Source: Apostichopus japonicus (taxonomy: Eukaryota; Echinodermata; Holothuroidea; Aspidochirotida; Stichopodidae). Taken from it: DNA of 60,000 nt. Below are positions 10,156 through 21,358 of the stretch, in pieces. The DNA lies in the NCBI RefSeq assembly GCF_037975245.1, contig NC_092580.1, forward strand, positions 11,005,501 to 11,065,500, in the 5' to 3' direction. Under the pieces are notes generated by a model. That model ran no database searches and was not told where the DNA came from. It saw only the letters and a program-made list of their open reading frames with translations. The position numbers and the translations under genes are program-made. How positions within the stretch are numbered: position 1 is the first letter of the stretch; the number at the start of each line of letters is the position of its first letter.

Positions 10156-12045
10156 TTATTGCGACAGTTTTATCAGCTCATGTTCAGAGATACAAGGTTC
10201 ATTGGAGGGTCTTATGTGCCTGCGATTCCTCCGATATTCACGACCATCCTCTGTTCTAATTTTGTAAGATCTGATATCGACTTGTTCTTGAACTTGCGCT
10301 TTTTCCCATGTGGACTGTCTGTCATCAATGTTAATTTTGACACGGACTGTTTCTCCTTTATTTAGTTTGCGCAGCTCTTTTACTCCTCTGTTATAGTATT
10401 TTGCTTGTTTTGCTTTCGCTTTCTGTTTGTTTGATTTGACGTTGTTTGGCACTTTGGGTTTGAGAAGGGAATTTACGGTTGGAATCAACGTTTTTGTTCT
10501 TCGACTGTACAGTCTTTGAGCTGGGGAACTGTTCAAGCCTTCAGTGGGAGTGTTTCGCCAGTTGAGAAGATTAAGATAGAAATCTCCTTTACTTTCACTT
10601 GTTTTCTTGATCAGATTCTTTGCTATTTTCACCGCACTTTCAACCTTTCCGTTGCTTTGTGGATATCTAGGTGAGCTTGTTGTGTGATCAAATTGGTACT
10701 TGTCTGAAAATTCACTAAATTCTGTTGAATTGAATGGTGGTCCATTGTCGGAGAACAGCTGATTGGGTATGCCATGATTTGAAAAGTGTTTCTTCAACAT
10801 TTTGATAACTGTTTGCGAGTCCTTTTTGTGTGATAGGTGGTCGACTTCAAAAATATCTGAATAATAGTCGACAGTACACAAATAGTCCTTGGAGTCAACT
10901 GTGAAAAGATCACATCCGATTTTCTCCCATGGGCGCTCAGGGGTATTGTGGGAAATAAGGGGTTCTTTCTGTGGCATTGTCTGGTATTTGTTGCAAACTG
11001 TGCAAAGTTTTATCATATCGCTCAGATCTTTGGCCATCCCCGGCCAGTACACACTGTCTCTTGCACGTCGAATTGTACTTTGTATTCCGGTATGAGCGCT
11101 GTGTAATTTCTTCCTGATTTCGTTTCTCATGCTTTCTGGGATGACACATTGTTGACCTTTAAACACAATCCCATCTTGTACGGATAGTTCTTCCCTCATT
11201 GAATAGTAAGGGTGTAAGTAGTAGGGTATAAAATGCTTGTGTTCTGGCCATCCTTGGACAATGTAGTCTTTGACTGTTTTCAGAGAAGGGTCTTTGTCTG
11301 TTGCTTCTTGCATGTTTCTTTGTGTCGCTTTTGAGATTGGGAGAAAGTCAATCATGTTTATGCTTTCTGTCTCCGCTTCTGTCACTGACCGTTCCTGTGT
11401 ATTCAAAAATGCTCGTGATAGCGTGTCGGCTAAATACATTTCCTTTCCAGGTTTGTAGCGAATTTCTATGTCGTATTGAAACAGACGCAATAGGAGTCTT
11501 TGCAAACGTTTTGGTGCTGAGGCGAGTGGTTTGTTTGCGATTGCTACAAGTGGTTTGTGATCTGTCCAAAGAGTAATGCGACGGCCGTATGCATATTGGT
11601 GATTTCGCTCTAATCCAAATACTTGCGCTAGTAGCTCCTTCTCGATTTGAGAGTATCGCGTTTCAGCTGGCGTTAAAGCTCTGCTGCAGTATGTGATTGG
11701 CTGCCCATTTTGTATAAGGCAGAATCCGAGTCCCTTTTCGGAAGCGTCGCCTTGACCTTCTGTTTGGCTGTCTGGGTTGAAATACTTCAACACTGGAGCT
11801 GTTGTAACCAACTGTTTGATTTCTGCTAGGGCGCGATCTTGTTCTATGGACCATGTCCAATCTACGTCCTTATGAGTAAGACGTCGAAGTGGTTCGCTTT
11901 TGTCCGAAAGTGCTGGAAGAAACTTGGAGAGGTATTTAACCATGCCCACAAATCGCTGTATGTCTGCAACATTTTCTGGTTTGGGCATTTTCAGGATTGC
12001 CTCAACTTTTCGTGGATCAGGTCTGAGGCCTTCCTTTGACAACAC
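10156..12045 (-). pseudogene. Gypsy pol, second part: RT end, RNase H, integrase
   Basis: 629 codons without a stop. Seen: the RT thumb/connection region, RNase H with DAS (D100), a Glu pair (E135/E137) and TDHKP (D162); then integrase with an HHCC finger (H315, H318, C348, C351) and the catalytic triad D379, D433, E469, spaced 35 between the last two (DD35E). The tail is basic. The true upstream frame continues to about 12185, where it is separated from the gag-pol start by a one-base frameshift. The ATG at 12045 is therefore an internal Met, not a real start. Integrase and RNase H residues look intact, consistent with a young copy. Confidence 0.93.
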
Positions 12046-12079
12046 ATGTCCGATAAAGGCAACTTCCTCACATTTGTAT

Positions 12080-14080
12080 TCAAATTTGTCCTTGTTTAGT
12101 TTGATTGATCGTTCTCTGCACCGCTGTAGAAAGCGTTTGAGGTTTGTGACATGATCGGCATTTGCTTCTTCTACTGTGTGTTCCGGTGATCAAAATGTCA
12201 TCAGCTATTACGAACACCCCAGACAGACCTTCCAGGTTTTGATCTATCTTTTGCTGAAATAGCTCTGGAGCAGGACTGATGCCAAACGGCATTCGTTTGT
12301 ACCTATACCTGCCCCATGGAGTTTGGAATGTTGTTAGATAAGACGACTCATTATCCAGTTCGCATTGAAGGAATCCTTCCTTGCAGTCTGCTTTACTGAA
12401 GACTTTGACTTTCGCTAATTGGGGCAGTATGTCCTCAATAACAGGTAGTGGATAGTGCCCTCTCTTCAGCGCTTTGTTGAGTGGCTGAGGGTCGATGCAT
12501 ACTCTCAGCTTACCACTGCTTTTAGTCACACTAACGAGGCTTGAGACCCAGTCCGTAGGTTTTGTTACTTTCTGGATCACGTTTAATTCCTCCAGGCGTT
12601 TTAATTCTGCTTTTAGCATTGGTTTAATAGCCACCGGAACTCTCCGAGGGGGAATGACAACAGGTGTAATTGCAGGATCAGTTTCTAAATGTACCTTACC
12701 TGGCATATGGCCAAAACCCTCAAAAACATCCTTATAGTCCCTAAGGATATCGGATTGACCCACCACACCTGAATTGACGGAATCTTGAATGTCAAATACC
12801 TCCCTCTTTATGTTACTTTCACAAGATACTTCATTAACAGTGGCAATATTTTCATACATAACTTGAATCAGCTGCATTTGCTGAGAAGCTCGTGAACCTA
12901 ACAGTGGTACACATGAATCATTTCTAACAACAACAAAAGGTACCTTATAATGTCTTTTGTTCCTAGGGTTTCTAACATGTAGTTTACAATTGCCTACAAC
13001 TGGCATTGTGTCCTTACTGTACATTGTAAGTTTCTGATTAGTTTGCTTAACAACTACTTCAGGTGGTAAGTGTTTGTCCGCAATGACATTACAAGTGGCC
13101 CCTGAATCAACTTGCATTTTTATGGGGTTTCCATTTACTTCCAATGTTGCAAATATTTTAGTCTCAAATGGACTATCTTTGTCAAAGTTGACACAGTTTA
13201 CCTCACCTTCCAAGGTCACAGATAATACTGATTCTTCTGATGAGCTACAGAGTGAGTCAGATTCATTTTCATCACTTTCAACTTCTACTTGCCTCACAAA
13301 CTTTGCTTTTGGCTTGAAGGAATCTTTGTTGGTACATTTGCTTGCAAAATGATTTTGCTTGCCACAGCTGGTACATGTTTTTCCATACGCTGGGCATTTG
13401 AGTTTCTGAAGCTCATGTTTCTTACCACAAAATTTACAATTATCTGTGAATCCAGCTTTTGACTTTCTGGAATATTTGGAACGAGTCTTATGCTTTACAT
13501 AGTTTACACTAGAGCCACTAGCACCACCCTCTTCACATGCCATGCCATTGAGTTGAGCTTGGGTGACCTCTGCTGCTTTACATTCATTTATGCACTTGGT
13601 GAGGTCTAAATTGGGGGTCTGCAGTAATCTTTTCCTAACATTTCTGCTTGTGATCCCACACACAATTCGATCTCTGATTAATTCATCCTTTAGAGCACCA
13701 AATTCACATGTTGATGCCAAAATTCGTAGACGTACAACATATTCATCAAAGGTCTCACTAGGTCCCTGATTGCAATTGTTGAATTGATAACGTTCAAAAA
13801 TGACGTTGGTTTTTCCAATGCAATATTTCCCCCACAGATCCAAAATTTTGTCCAGTTTTTGCTTATCAGAATTTTCTTCATAGGGGAGTGCATTGTGCAC
13901 TTCAAGGGCCTCTAGACCAATACAGGTTATAAAGGTTGCGACTCTAACCTTGTCGTCTTTTGTCACTAAATTTGTGACAATTTCGTAGCTGTCCCATAAC
14001 TGTTTAAATTGTTCCCAATTTTTCTTTAAATTACCCTGAAGGTTAAGTTTGGGAGGTAACGGTACTTGTACGCCACTCAT
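12080..14080 (-). pseudogene. Gypsy gag-pol, first part: gag, protease, RT start
   Basis: 666 codons. The gag region is followed by two zinc-knuckle-like motifs: an irregular one (C215, C218, H222, C229) and a standard CCHC (C236, C239, H244, C249). The aspartic protease has D325-S-G. RT motifs follow, with D565 in the first catalytic block and an ADD box (A626-D627-D628, a variant of the usual x-DD). Just after it the frame shifts (about base 12178-12186), and the remaining ~33 residues are out of frame until the stop at 12080. Single-ORF gag-pol is usual for several Gypsy clades. The break is a one-base change in this copy rather than a programmed site, because it lies inside the RT palm. 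Confidence 0.92.
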
Positions 14081-14317
14081 TTTGAACTGTGTTTGGCTTA
14101 CAAAGAGCCGTAAACTTTAAATGGTAGGCCTCTTACTACGTGTTTTCTTAATAGAAACAATACCGCATGACTGTGAATGAATTAGCGATAACAACTAACA
14201 TTAACGTGCCTAGTATGCATTAGCCTAACGTTATAAAAATACGAAGACCTAGCCTAGGCTAAAATATTGACCTGCTTATCCGTTTTAAAACCCACTTGTT
14301 TTAATTTGCCTTGCGAG

Positions 14318-14337
14318 AGATCCTACTTCTGACACCA
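14318..14337 (-). other. Primer-binding site of the Gypsy element
   Basis: Directly next to the 5' LTR on the minus strand is TGGTGTCAGAAGTAGGATC. TGG complements the CCA end of a tRNA. This type of site is usually assigned to a leucine tRNA, but I cannot align a tRNA here, so the tRNA identity is tentative. Confidence 0.75.
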
Positions 14338-14498
14338 TGTTATTTTATGCCTCTTATTTACGAAGAAGGACTCTACAAGGATGTATTTAATAAAATACCA
14401 AGTATATTTCTACTCCGGTTCTAATAACACATGTTTATAACAACGAGGTGTGATCAACAGATGATCCTAACAGATGGCGCTATTACAATATCGTAACA
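14338..14498 (-). repeat. 5' LTR of the Gypsy element
   Basis: 161 bp, TG...CA on the minus strand, identical to 9419-9579 except one base. Its promoter would read leftward. No further promoter motif can be claimed. Confidence 0.96.
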
Positions 14499-14503
14499 CT
14501 GGG

Positions 14504-14914
14504 GTTCTCAACAACAGTAGCCACCCTCTACACATTAATTTGGAAAGTGCAATAATACCCCGCAGTGGGCGGATGAGACTACCCCGTGCCGTTACAAACC
14601 GTTACAAATCCTCCTTTATCCCTCGTTGTATTAAACTTCATAATGAATCTTTTACTCGTTAGGTCAGTAATCTTGCTCATTGTGCAATCCAATGTTTCAC
14701 AAGTATCTCTGGTGCTGTTTTACTGTATTTTGTATTTTTTGTATTTTACCGTTTTTACGTATCTTGCCAGCTTTGTTTTAAGTCTTATGTCTTAGTATTT
14801 GAGAGTCTGATATATTTTGTGTGTATTTTATGTACTGTACGTATGTTTTATATTGTGAGCAATCAATTGCCCAGCTTGGGATGCAATAAAGAGAATCTGA
14901 ATCTGAATCTGAAT
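14504..14914 (+). pseudogene. LINE 3' end, part 2: ORF2 C-terminus, 3' UTR and (TCTGAA)n tail
   Basis: A plus-strand frame ends at 14662 with a segment of the type RLPRAVTNRYKSSFIP, typical of the C-terminal end of CR1/Jockey-like non-LTR retrotransposon proteins. About 220 bp of T-rich 3' UTR follows, then AATAAA (14885-14890) and a TCTGAA-repeat tail (14893-14914). The element continues to the left at 9311-9418 across the Gypsy insertion. It is a 5'-truncated LINE copy. Confidence 0.75.
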
Positions 14915-17900
14915 ATATTGGTATCTGTAAAATTTAGCCTCATATAAGGGCAATCTGATATTGAACATAATATTTCATAACAAAAGCTACTTCTTGTTAC
15001 TTGCGATGCATTATTAATCTGTTCTTAAAACCTTTTTGATTTCCAATAATAGCCAGTGGTTAATATGGTGATCAGCTGGTCAAAAGAACAAGTCGCAAGT
15101 TCTTACAAATATTTACCAATAACGTTATGAAAACAGACCACTCAGGCAACTTAACATTTGTACCTTGGCATAGTCTTTGTCGTGCGTTTAAGTGAATTTC
15201 ACCAGTCTGGCTGCTGTATTATACAAGTGAACACATCATAATTAAACTGAACATACCTCCTAACAACTTTTGCCCTTGCAAATATTCTTGACTAGGCTCT
15301 AAGAACTTTTTTGTACAATCAAAGTTGTAAACATGGCATATTCAGACCTACAAATAATGCACCACGTCAAACACAATTGTAAGAAGTAACTTATTTAGTG
15401 ACGTTGAAACACATTTGATAAAACTATATACTGTACATAACCACAGTAGTAGCCAATCGCACTAACTTGTACCTTTGCTTTCGAGACTCCGGACGTCGTT
15501 ATAACACAAGGAAACACCCCTACTGAAACATTCCAAAAAATTGCGTATTTTTTAATAAGCTGCAAATCATGAATGCAGTTTGTTAAAACATCAATGAATG
15601 ATGAAAAGATTGTATTTTGAGCGTCAAATGTGCGTATCACAATTTTTTGCCAGTTTGTTTATGAAATATATTCCAAACACAAAGCACTTGCTAAGTGTGG
15701 CTAGGCTTAGTGTTAGTATAGCCGGCTAATGGTACAGTAGGATATAATATTTTATGGCAGTTAAAAAATTGAAAAAAAAATGTTTTCTGTTAAACTCAAG
15801 GGGTAGTAAAATTTCTTAGCCAGGATACGCATCAGTTTTATTCTTCGCAAGATGTCATCTTGTAACATTTTTGCTAAGAAAGATATGCACATATTTTTTG
15901 CTACTAATTTACTAACAGGATTCCACAAATATGAGTTATACAAGTGGTTACTGTTTGTGAGTTGTGCAACCGATGATAACTTACCATAGCCGATTATAAT
16001 TTTGATACTCTAATGCATTACTTAAAGTGGGATTTGACCTTCATTCTGGCTGTTTTAAAAATATCGGTGTCTGGCCAATATTGGGATTGGATTATTGGGC
16101 ATCGGCCAAAACCATTATTTGGTGATATCGACACAACACTTATAATCTGTTACCTTCACCTAGGCCTACATCCTGGATGTAGGCCCACGTGAAGGTAACA
16201 AATTCCATATTGTCCATATCTTGGCAAAACTGTGATCAAACTCTTGTCAGTTTCATAAGTACTGTAGCTTATACATAGTCTTTGTCAATTGTACCATTTT
16301 GAGTTTTCGATATGTAATATGGCACAGTCAAATGAGTGGAACGCATCTGAAATACATGTGGTCAACATCTAAGGTTTTACAAATACTTTCCATTTCTATT
16401 ACAAAATACAACTACTGTAGAAAGATGTAGCTAAAAGTGTGGACACAGGTAAGCATCTGTATGTTGATATAGCTCAGTGGATGACAAACCTTTCCTCAGT
16501 GACACAAAATAATCCTTGGTCCATGTAACTCCTGATGTTACCATCAATACAGTCAGCAGAAAAAGAGTTGCTCCATCACTATAGCAACCCTCTCAAATGA
16601 TGGAATATGTGAACAAGGCAAAATTTATGATTTGATGCAAAACTGAGTTATTCTCAAATGTATACATTCCTTTGGTGCTCCATGAGCATTCACTTATTGA
16701 TATAACTCACATCATCTGCCGTTTGGTAATTGTCTCTGCGTGACACTTACGAACATCAAAAAGCAACAGGATATGTAAAGGCTAAACAATAGCTTCCTCT
16801 AACCAGCCCGGTATCATCAGGGTTCGTACAAGTTTGATACTAACAAGTTTAAGAACGGCTTCCATTACAGAAAGTTATAACGCAAACTTCGACAGAGGTT
16901 ATATTCCAGCAATTCGCTTCAGCACCTCAGTCTGTAAATTGATAACAGGCCACTTACAGAATTTGGACGTTGTCCCTGGTCTCAACCCTCTGTTGGAAAT
17001 ATCTAGGCTAGATCCTATGATGGTAAAATCAGGATTATTTTATATGTTGTCAAGTTCAACACTGTTTCTGCAGAAATTTATTTCAGTTATTATTTGTCTG
17101 AGGAGAGATGCACGGACATGGCCAGGGATCATAACAAGAAAATGGGGAGACTTTACACTAGAACTAATGCATACACCATGCACTGTACTGTACATGTAGG
17201 ACGGAACACCAATAAAGAACCATTAAAAAATGGTTTATTCACTTTGCTCCTCTCTTACCTGTCTCCCACTCCATATCTGCACTTTTCATCTTCCTAACAA
17301 CACATTGGAACGTTTGAGCACTGCGCCCTCGCTCCCTGAGAATAGCCCACTTACACCTCCTTCGATACAGGTAAGTATCGTTGCTCGTAAATTCCCAAAA
17401 ACCAGTAAGTTTTGAGGATTTGCTTACAAGGAGACAATATGGTAAAGATAAAATATATCACAGAGAATCATACTTAATGTCAATCATGTGACTTCCAAAT
17501 GTTACACAACTGACGATAACATACTGTATTTGTAATGAATGCAATTAATGTGGTTTATACTTGAACTGTAAATAACAATAGTATGGGAATAATTCTTCAG
17601 TCCTTAAATATGGACACAAAACAAGTTACCTACTCTAGCCTATCACAGACAAGATTACTGGACATCTGTTCTGAACCAAGACTAAGGCTACTTAGCATAT
17701 ATACTGTACCATAGTAACAATGGCCAGATCTGCTTCACTAATTAATCAAATGAAATCAACATCTGCCTAATTATTTAAGCAGACTTGGCCTTCAGTACAT
17801 AAATTTGTATGTATCCCATCTCCATACTGTACAATAGCTGGATAGACAACCCCCTACCCAACCCCCCCCCCCACACTCTACCTTCTCACACGCCACTGGA

Positions 17901-19924
17901 TTTTCAGTGTAAGTAATTGTGTTGTTGGTAATGTCAGTGGACGTGTACAGTAGTACAAACAACTGGCTGATAACCACCATGGTTGCCAGTTTTCTGCAAC
18001 CCTGAAATCAGGTGAAAAAAATTGCCACATGTGAATTTTCTGTTATTTTTATGGCAATTGACCCTAAAGTAATGTAACTGGAAAAAAACATTTTTGCGTC
18101 CTAGGGACGCAAGTACCAAAAGCAGTTTGCGTCCTGTGAAAAAACAACTGCGTCCCAATCGAAAACCAATTGCGTTTATTGTATGGGCTATGTTTGCTAG
18201 GTAGTAGTAAAGATGTGATCGTATTACAGTACCTATACTTTGTGAATACTTAGTGACAGTCTTTCTGAGTTAACATAATAACTTGAAAGTGGCAATTGCC
18301 AAGAAGAGTGCAATAACAATGGAAGGATTTTTTCATTTGGAGTGTAGAACAGTGACAAAGACTTCTAATATTTTGGCAACTTCTAAAAATTGATACAGTA
18401 CCTAAGTTGGCATGTTGGCAGTGCTTCATGTCATACCGTTTCCAATGCAGTCGATCTGTAGAATACGCCAAGTTATGTCAAGCTTCAAGAACATTTTCAA
18501 ATATATTTGTGATTCATTCATGTAGTAATGGCAGAATTGTCAAAATCTCAGGAGGTCGACTTCCTGTATACGTGTATTAGTTCAGTGGAGCATAAATGAG
18601 TAATGACACCATGAAAAACACCTTTCTCATTCTCATTGTCATGTGTTGCTGCTTGTTTGCTTGCAAAAAGCCAGTTACACTTTTTTCTTCAAATACCACT
18701 TATGTTTCCTACTAGGGTGACAGAAAATAAGTTATGCTGTAATAGATAGAGCTCTTCTAGCCTTCTATCCTACATCTGCCCCAGATCATGTGGTAAGTTG
18801 CTCTCCTTGTACATCCATATATCAAAGAGAGTTGTGCTTTCCGTTCCAGTAATTCATTGTACCTATTGGGTAAAGCTTATCCCAGGAAACCAGCCAAGTT
18901 TCCATGAGTCTGACCCCATTGTCAGAAATTGCATTGATACAGTACTTAAGCACAGGTCTCCAGTATATACTGTACGAAACACAATAATAATTGGTGCAAG
19001 AAGCCCTGTACATACTGTACATATACATTAGGGTAATCATAGGGCTCCCATACTGTACTGTGTAAAACATCCAAATGGCCAGTGGCCGCTGTTATCATGT
19101 ATGGTCGGCATTTTGTATGATATGAATAAAAATTTCCAAATTGTGGACAAGCTTACAGATATGATTTATTTGCTCTATTTCCTGTAATTTGTGACGCTTC
19201 AGGTATGGACTGTGTGTTTTGCTTAAAGGTCTACGGACACCCTATGAACAACATCGTCCTTATCACTTTAATAGACTAATATGCATTAGAAATCATGAAA
19301 ATAACTGCAACTCCCCTCAAAATCCATCAAAGATTGACCATTTTACACAAGTCTTTTCTTAATTCTAGTTTTATAATTTATGAATGAACATTAGCTAATT
19401 ATGCACATTGATGATGTAAAGGGGAGTTCATGGCTTCCTAATGTTCTGTTATGTTATATCTTTGTTTCAATGACACTAAACACAGGTTTGTGGTCTAAGG
19501 CGAGTTTTAAGATAATATTTAATTGTCTTCTTTGAAAGAGGAACAACACATTATTCAAATAGTATAGGTTGTTTTGTAATTATGGGGTTAAATTATTAAG
19601 GGCTAAAATAACAAGTAACAATTTTATATTTACTCTTCAGTATCTTTGTGTGCACAAACTTTGTATTAATAGTTGCATTTAACTAAGCAAGGAGATTTTC
19701 ACTTGATTCTGGTATTAAGAAGACATACATGCTTCTGTGCAACATGCCACAACATTTGTAGTCCCTTTATGGATTTGCAAAATATCCAAACCATTAAGAT
19801 TTGGGGGCTCTTGAGTTGAAGAAGAGCAATAACATGTAGTAGTTCATTTCAGAGCCTTGTAATACCTCTTGTGGACTACTGTGATCTTATAACTTGACCA
19901 TGAAATTTGTAAAAACACCTCAAA
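14915..19924. other. Intergenic, repeat-derived, no supported gene
   Basis: AT-rich. It contains a transposon-end-like segment (16060-16138), a long hairpin (16148-16200) and a C run (17863-17873). A cluster of GCGTCC/GACGCA words (18096-18178) is also present. The longest plus frame (16834-17199, 121 codons) has no recognisable domain and no convincing splice signals. Confidence 0.5.
16148..16200. repeat. Hairpin with 26-bp arms
   Basis: Arm 16148-16173 and arm 16175-16200 are reverse complements except for three adjacent bases, with a single-base loop at 16174. Arm 1 begins TGTTACCTTCAC and arm 2 ends GTGAAGGTAACA. Confidence 0.9.
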
Positions 19925-20238
19925 CAGGCGCGTAGCCAGGGGGGGGCGAAGGGGGCAGCCGCCCCCTCCCTCTTGAGCATATAGTTTTTTAAAAATTCAA
20001 ATGTTTTTATGATATCGCTAGTAATTTCAAAAGCGAAAATGCTAAGATGCAACTTACAATGACTGGGAAGTGCCAATTCCAGCGATCTGGGAAGCATTTT
20101 CAGCCAAAATTTTCTGGTTCACTTCGCGCCAACTCATGGTGGCGCTACGCTTAGATAGTTTGCAATGCCATATCTACGGCTCTGATAGTTTGCCTACATT
20201 TTCGCCCCTCCCTTGGCAAATTCCTGGCTACACGCCTG
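19925..20238. mobile_element. hAT-type MITE, copy 2
   Basis: The same family as 7442-7751, in the opposite orientation. It starts CAGGCGCGTAGCCAGG and ends CCTGGCTACACGCCTG. The flanking 8-bp repeats are ACCTCAAA (19917-19924) and GCCTCAAA (20239-20246), 7 of 8 identical. No coding capacity. Confidence 0.82.
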
Positions 20239-20335
20239 GCCTCAAATGCTCCCTTCGATCTCACCTGGTCAGCTTGTGTCATGTTTACATCGGTGGTTTA
20301 AAGTCTGTACATGAAATTTGATAATATCCAAGCAT

Positions 20336-21358
20336 TAGAACAGCGACGATATTTACACAGGTTCTTATATCGGAAGACATCAGTGGCGTGTTGTCAGCAT
20401 CGTCTTTCTTCAGAAATTTGCTTGTTTTTTGCTCATTTTAGTGATCACCTCCTGTCGCGTTTACTCTAGTATCAAGGTTTATTGTTTCTGTCAAACGGAT
20501 CTAGTGTTTAAAACAGTTTGGATTCATTATTTCCAGTGATTTAGTCGAGTGCATTTTTCGAATTTTTCAACTTTTCTGATCTATCGGTCATATTACAGTA
20601 GCCTATACTATAGCCTATCACGTTCATTATACGTGGTGCAGTACCTGAGAAACTGACAGAAAGGAATCTGAAAATCAATTGCACAAAAACTGAGAAATTT
20701 TCAATCACAAGAAAAGGAAATGAAAGTTGGAAGAAGTGTTAATATGTTGGAAGCTCGCTGGGGACCGAAGAAGATATTAACCGAAGAATTGGTATAACCA
20801 ACGGTGCTTTCAACACACTGTCAATTATATTCTAAAGCAAAACATAAGTCGAAACATTAAGCTTAGGATTTTCGAGGCTTTACAAAAAAGTACTTTTTTT
20901 GTACAACTGCGAACTGTGGGGCACAACGAAGGATCTTGATCGCAAATTTGACACTTTTCAAAGGAGACTATTACATAAAATATTCTCAACATTAGATGGA
21001 CCAATAACAACTGGTTATCAAACGATGAGCTCTACAATGAAACCAACCAAACACCTTGGTCATCCATAGTCGCACATAGAAGATTGAGATTTTTCGGTCA
21101 TGTACTGTAGCAAGACTCCGGGAGGACGCTCCAGCAAAGGTTACTTTATGAGAAGCATTAAGACATACTGCTAAACCAGTAGGAAGGCCTGTGACTACCT
21201 TGCTTGGAAAAATAAAGTCGCAATTTAAGGACGTTAACATTAACAATTTCGAGGAAGTAATAAACCTTGTTAATCTAATAATCACTGAGCATGTCGGATA
21301 GACGAGACTCAATTTACTACTACTACTAGAACAGCGATGATATTTACACAGGTTCTTA
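20336..21358 (+). mobile_element. Decayed 5'-truncated LINE with 32-bp target duplication
   Basis: Direct repeats 20336-20367 and 21327-21358 (TAGAACAGCGA...GTTCTTA) match at 31 of 32 bases and bracket a ~960-bp insert ending in a (TAC)n tail (21313-21326). Inside, plus-strand pieces resemble the C-terminal region of a non-LTR RT protein: GTEEDINRRIG, LYNCELWGTTKDLD, FDTFQRRLLHKIF, then a later segment resembling an RLRFFGH motif. They are broken by stops (for example TAA at about 20741) and frameshifts. A long duplication and a simple-repeat tail are what target-primed reverse transcription leaves. Confidence 0.85.
20640..21300 (+). pseudogene. LINE ORF2 C-terminal remnant
   Basis: Several in-frame stops and at least two frame changes separate recognisable blocks (residue motifs given for the enclosing element). 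The block order matches the end of LINE ORF2 proteins, downstream of the RT catalytic core, which is absent because of 5' truncation. Confidence 0.75.

Larger units (their letters stand above)
9419..14498 (-). mobile_element. Ty3/Gypsy LTR retrotransposon, nearly complete, RT frameshifted
   Basis: Two 161-bp direct repeats (9419-9579 and 14338-14498) begin TG and end CA and differ at one base that I can see (A/G at 9442/14361). Flanks are a 5-bp duplication CTGGG (9414-9418 and 14499-14503). Read on the minus strand, the 5' LTR (right) is followed at once by a primer-binding site starting TGGTGTCAGAAG. The 3' LTR (left) is preceded by the purine run AAAGAAGGAAAGA. The internal domains run gag, protease, RT, RNase H, integrase, the order of Ty3/Gypsy. 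Near-identical LTRs imply a recent insertion. One frameshift in RT means this copy could not make its own full polyprotein. Confidence 0.96.

Noticed and set aside
16834-17199. 121-codon plus-strand frame
   Set aside because: No motif and no convincing splice sites. Frames of this length arise by chance in 60 kb.
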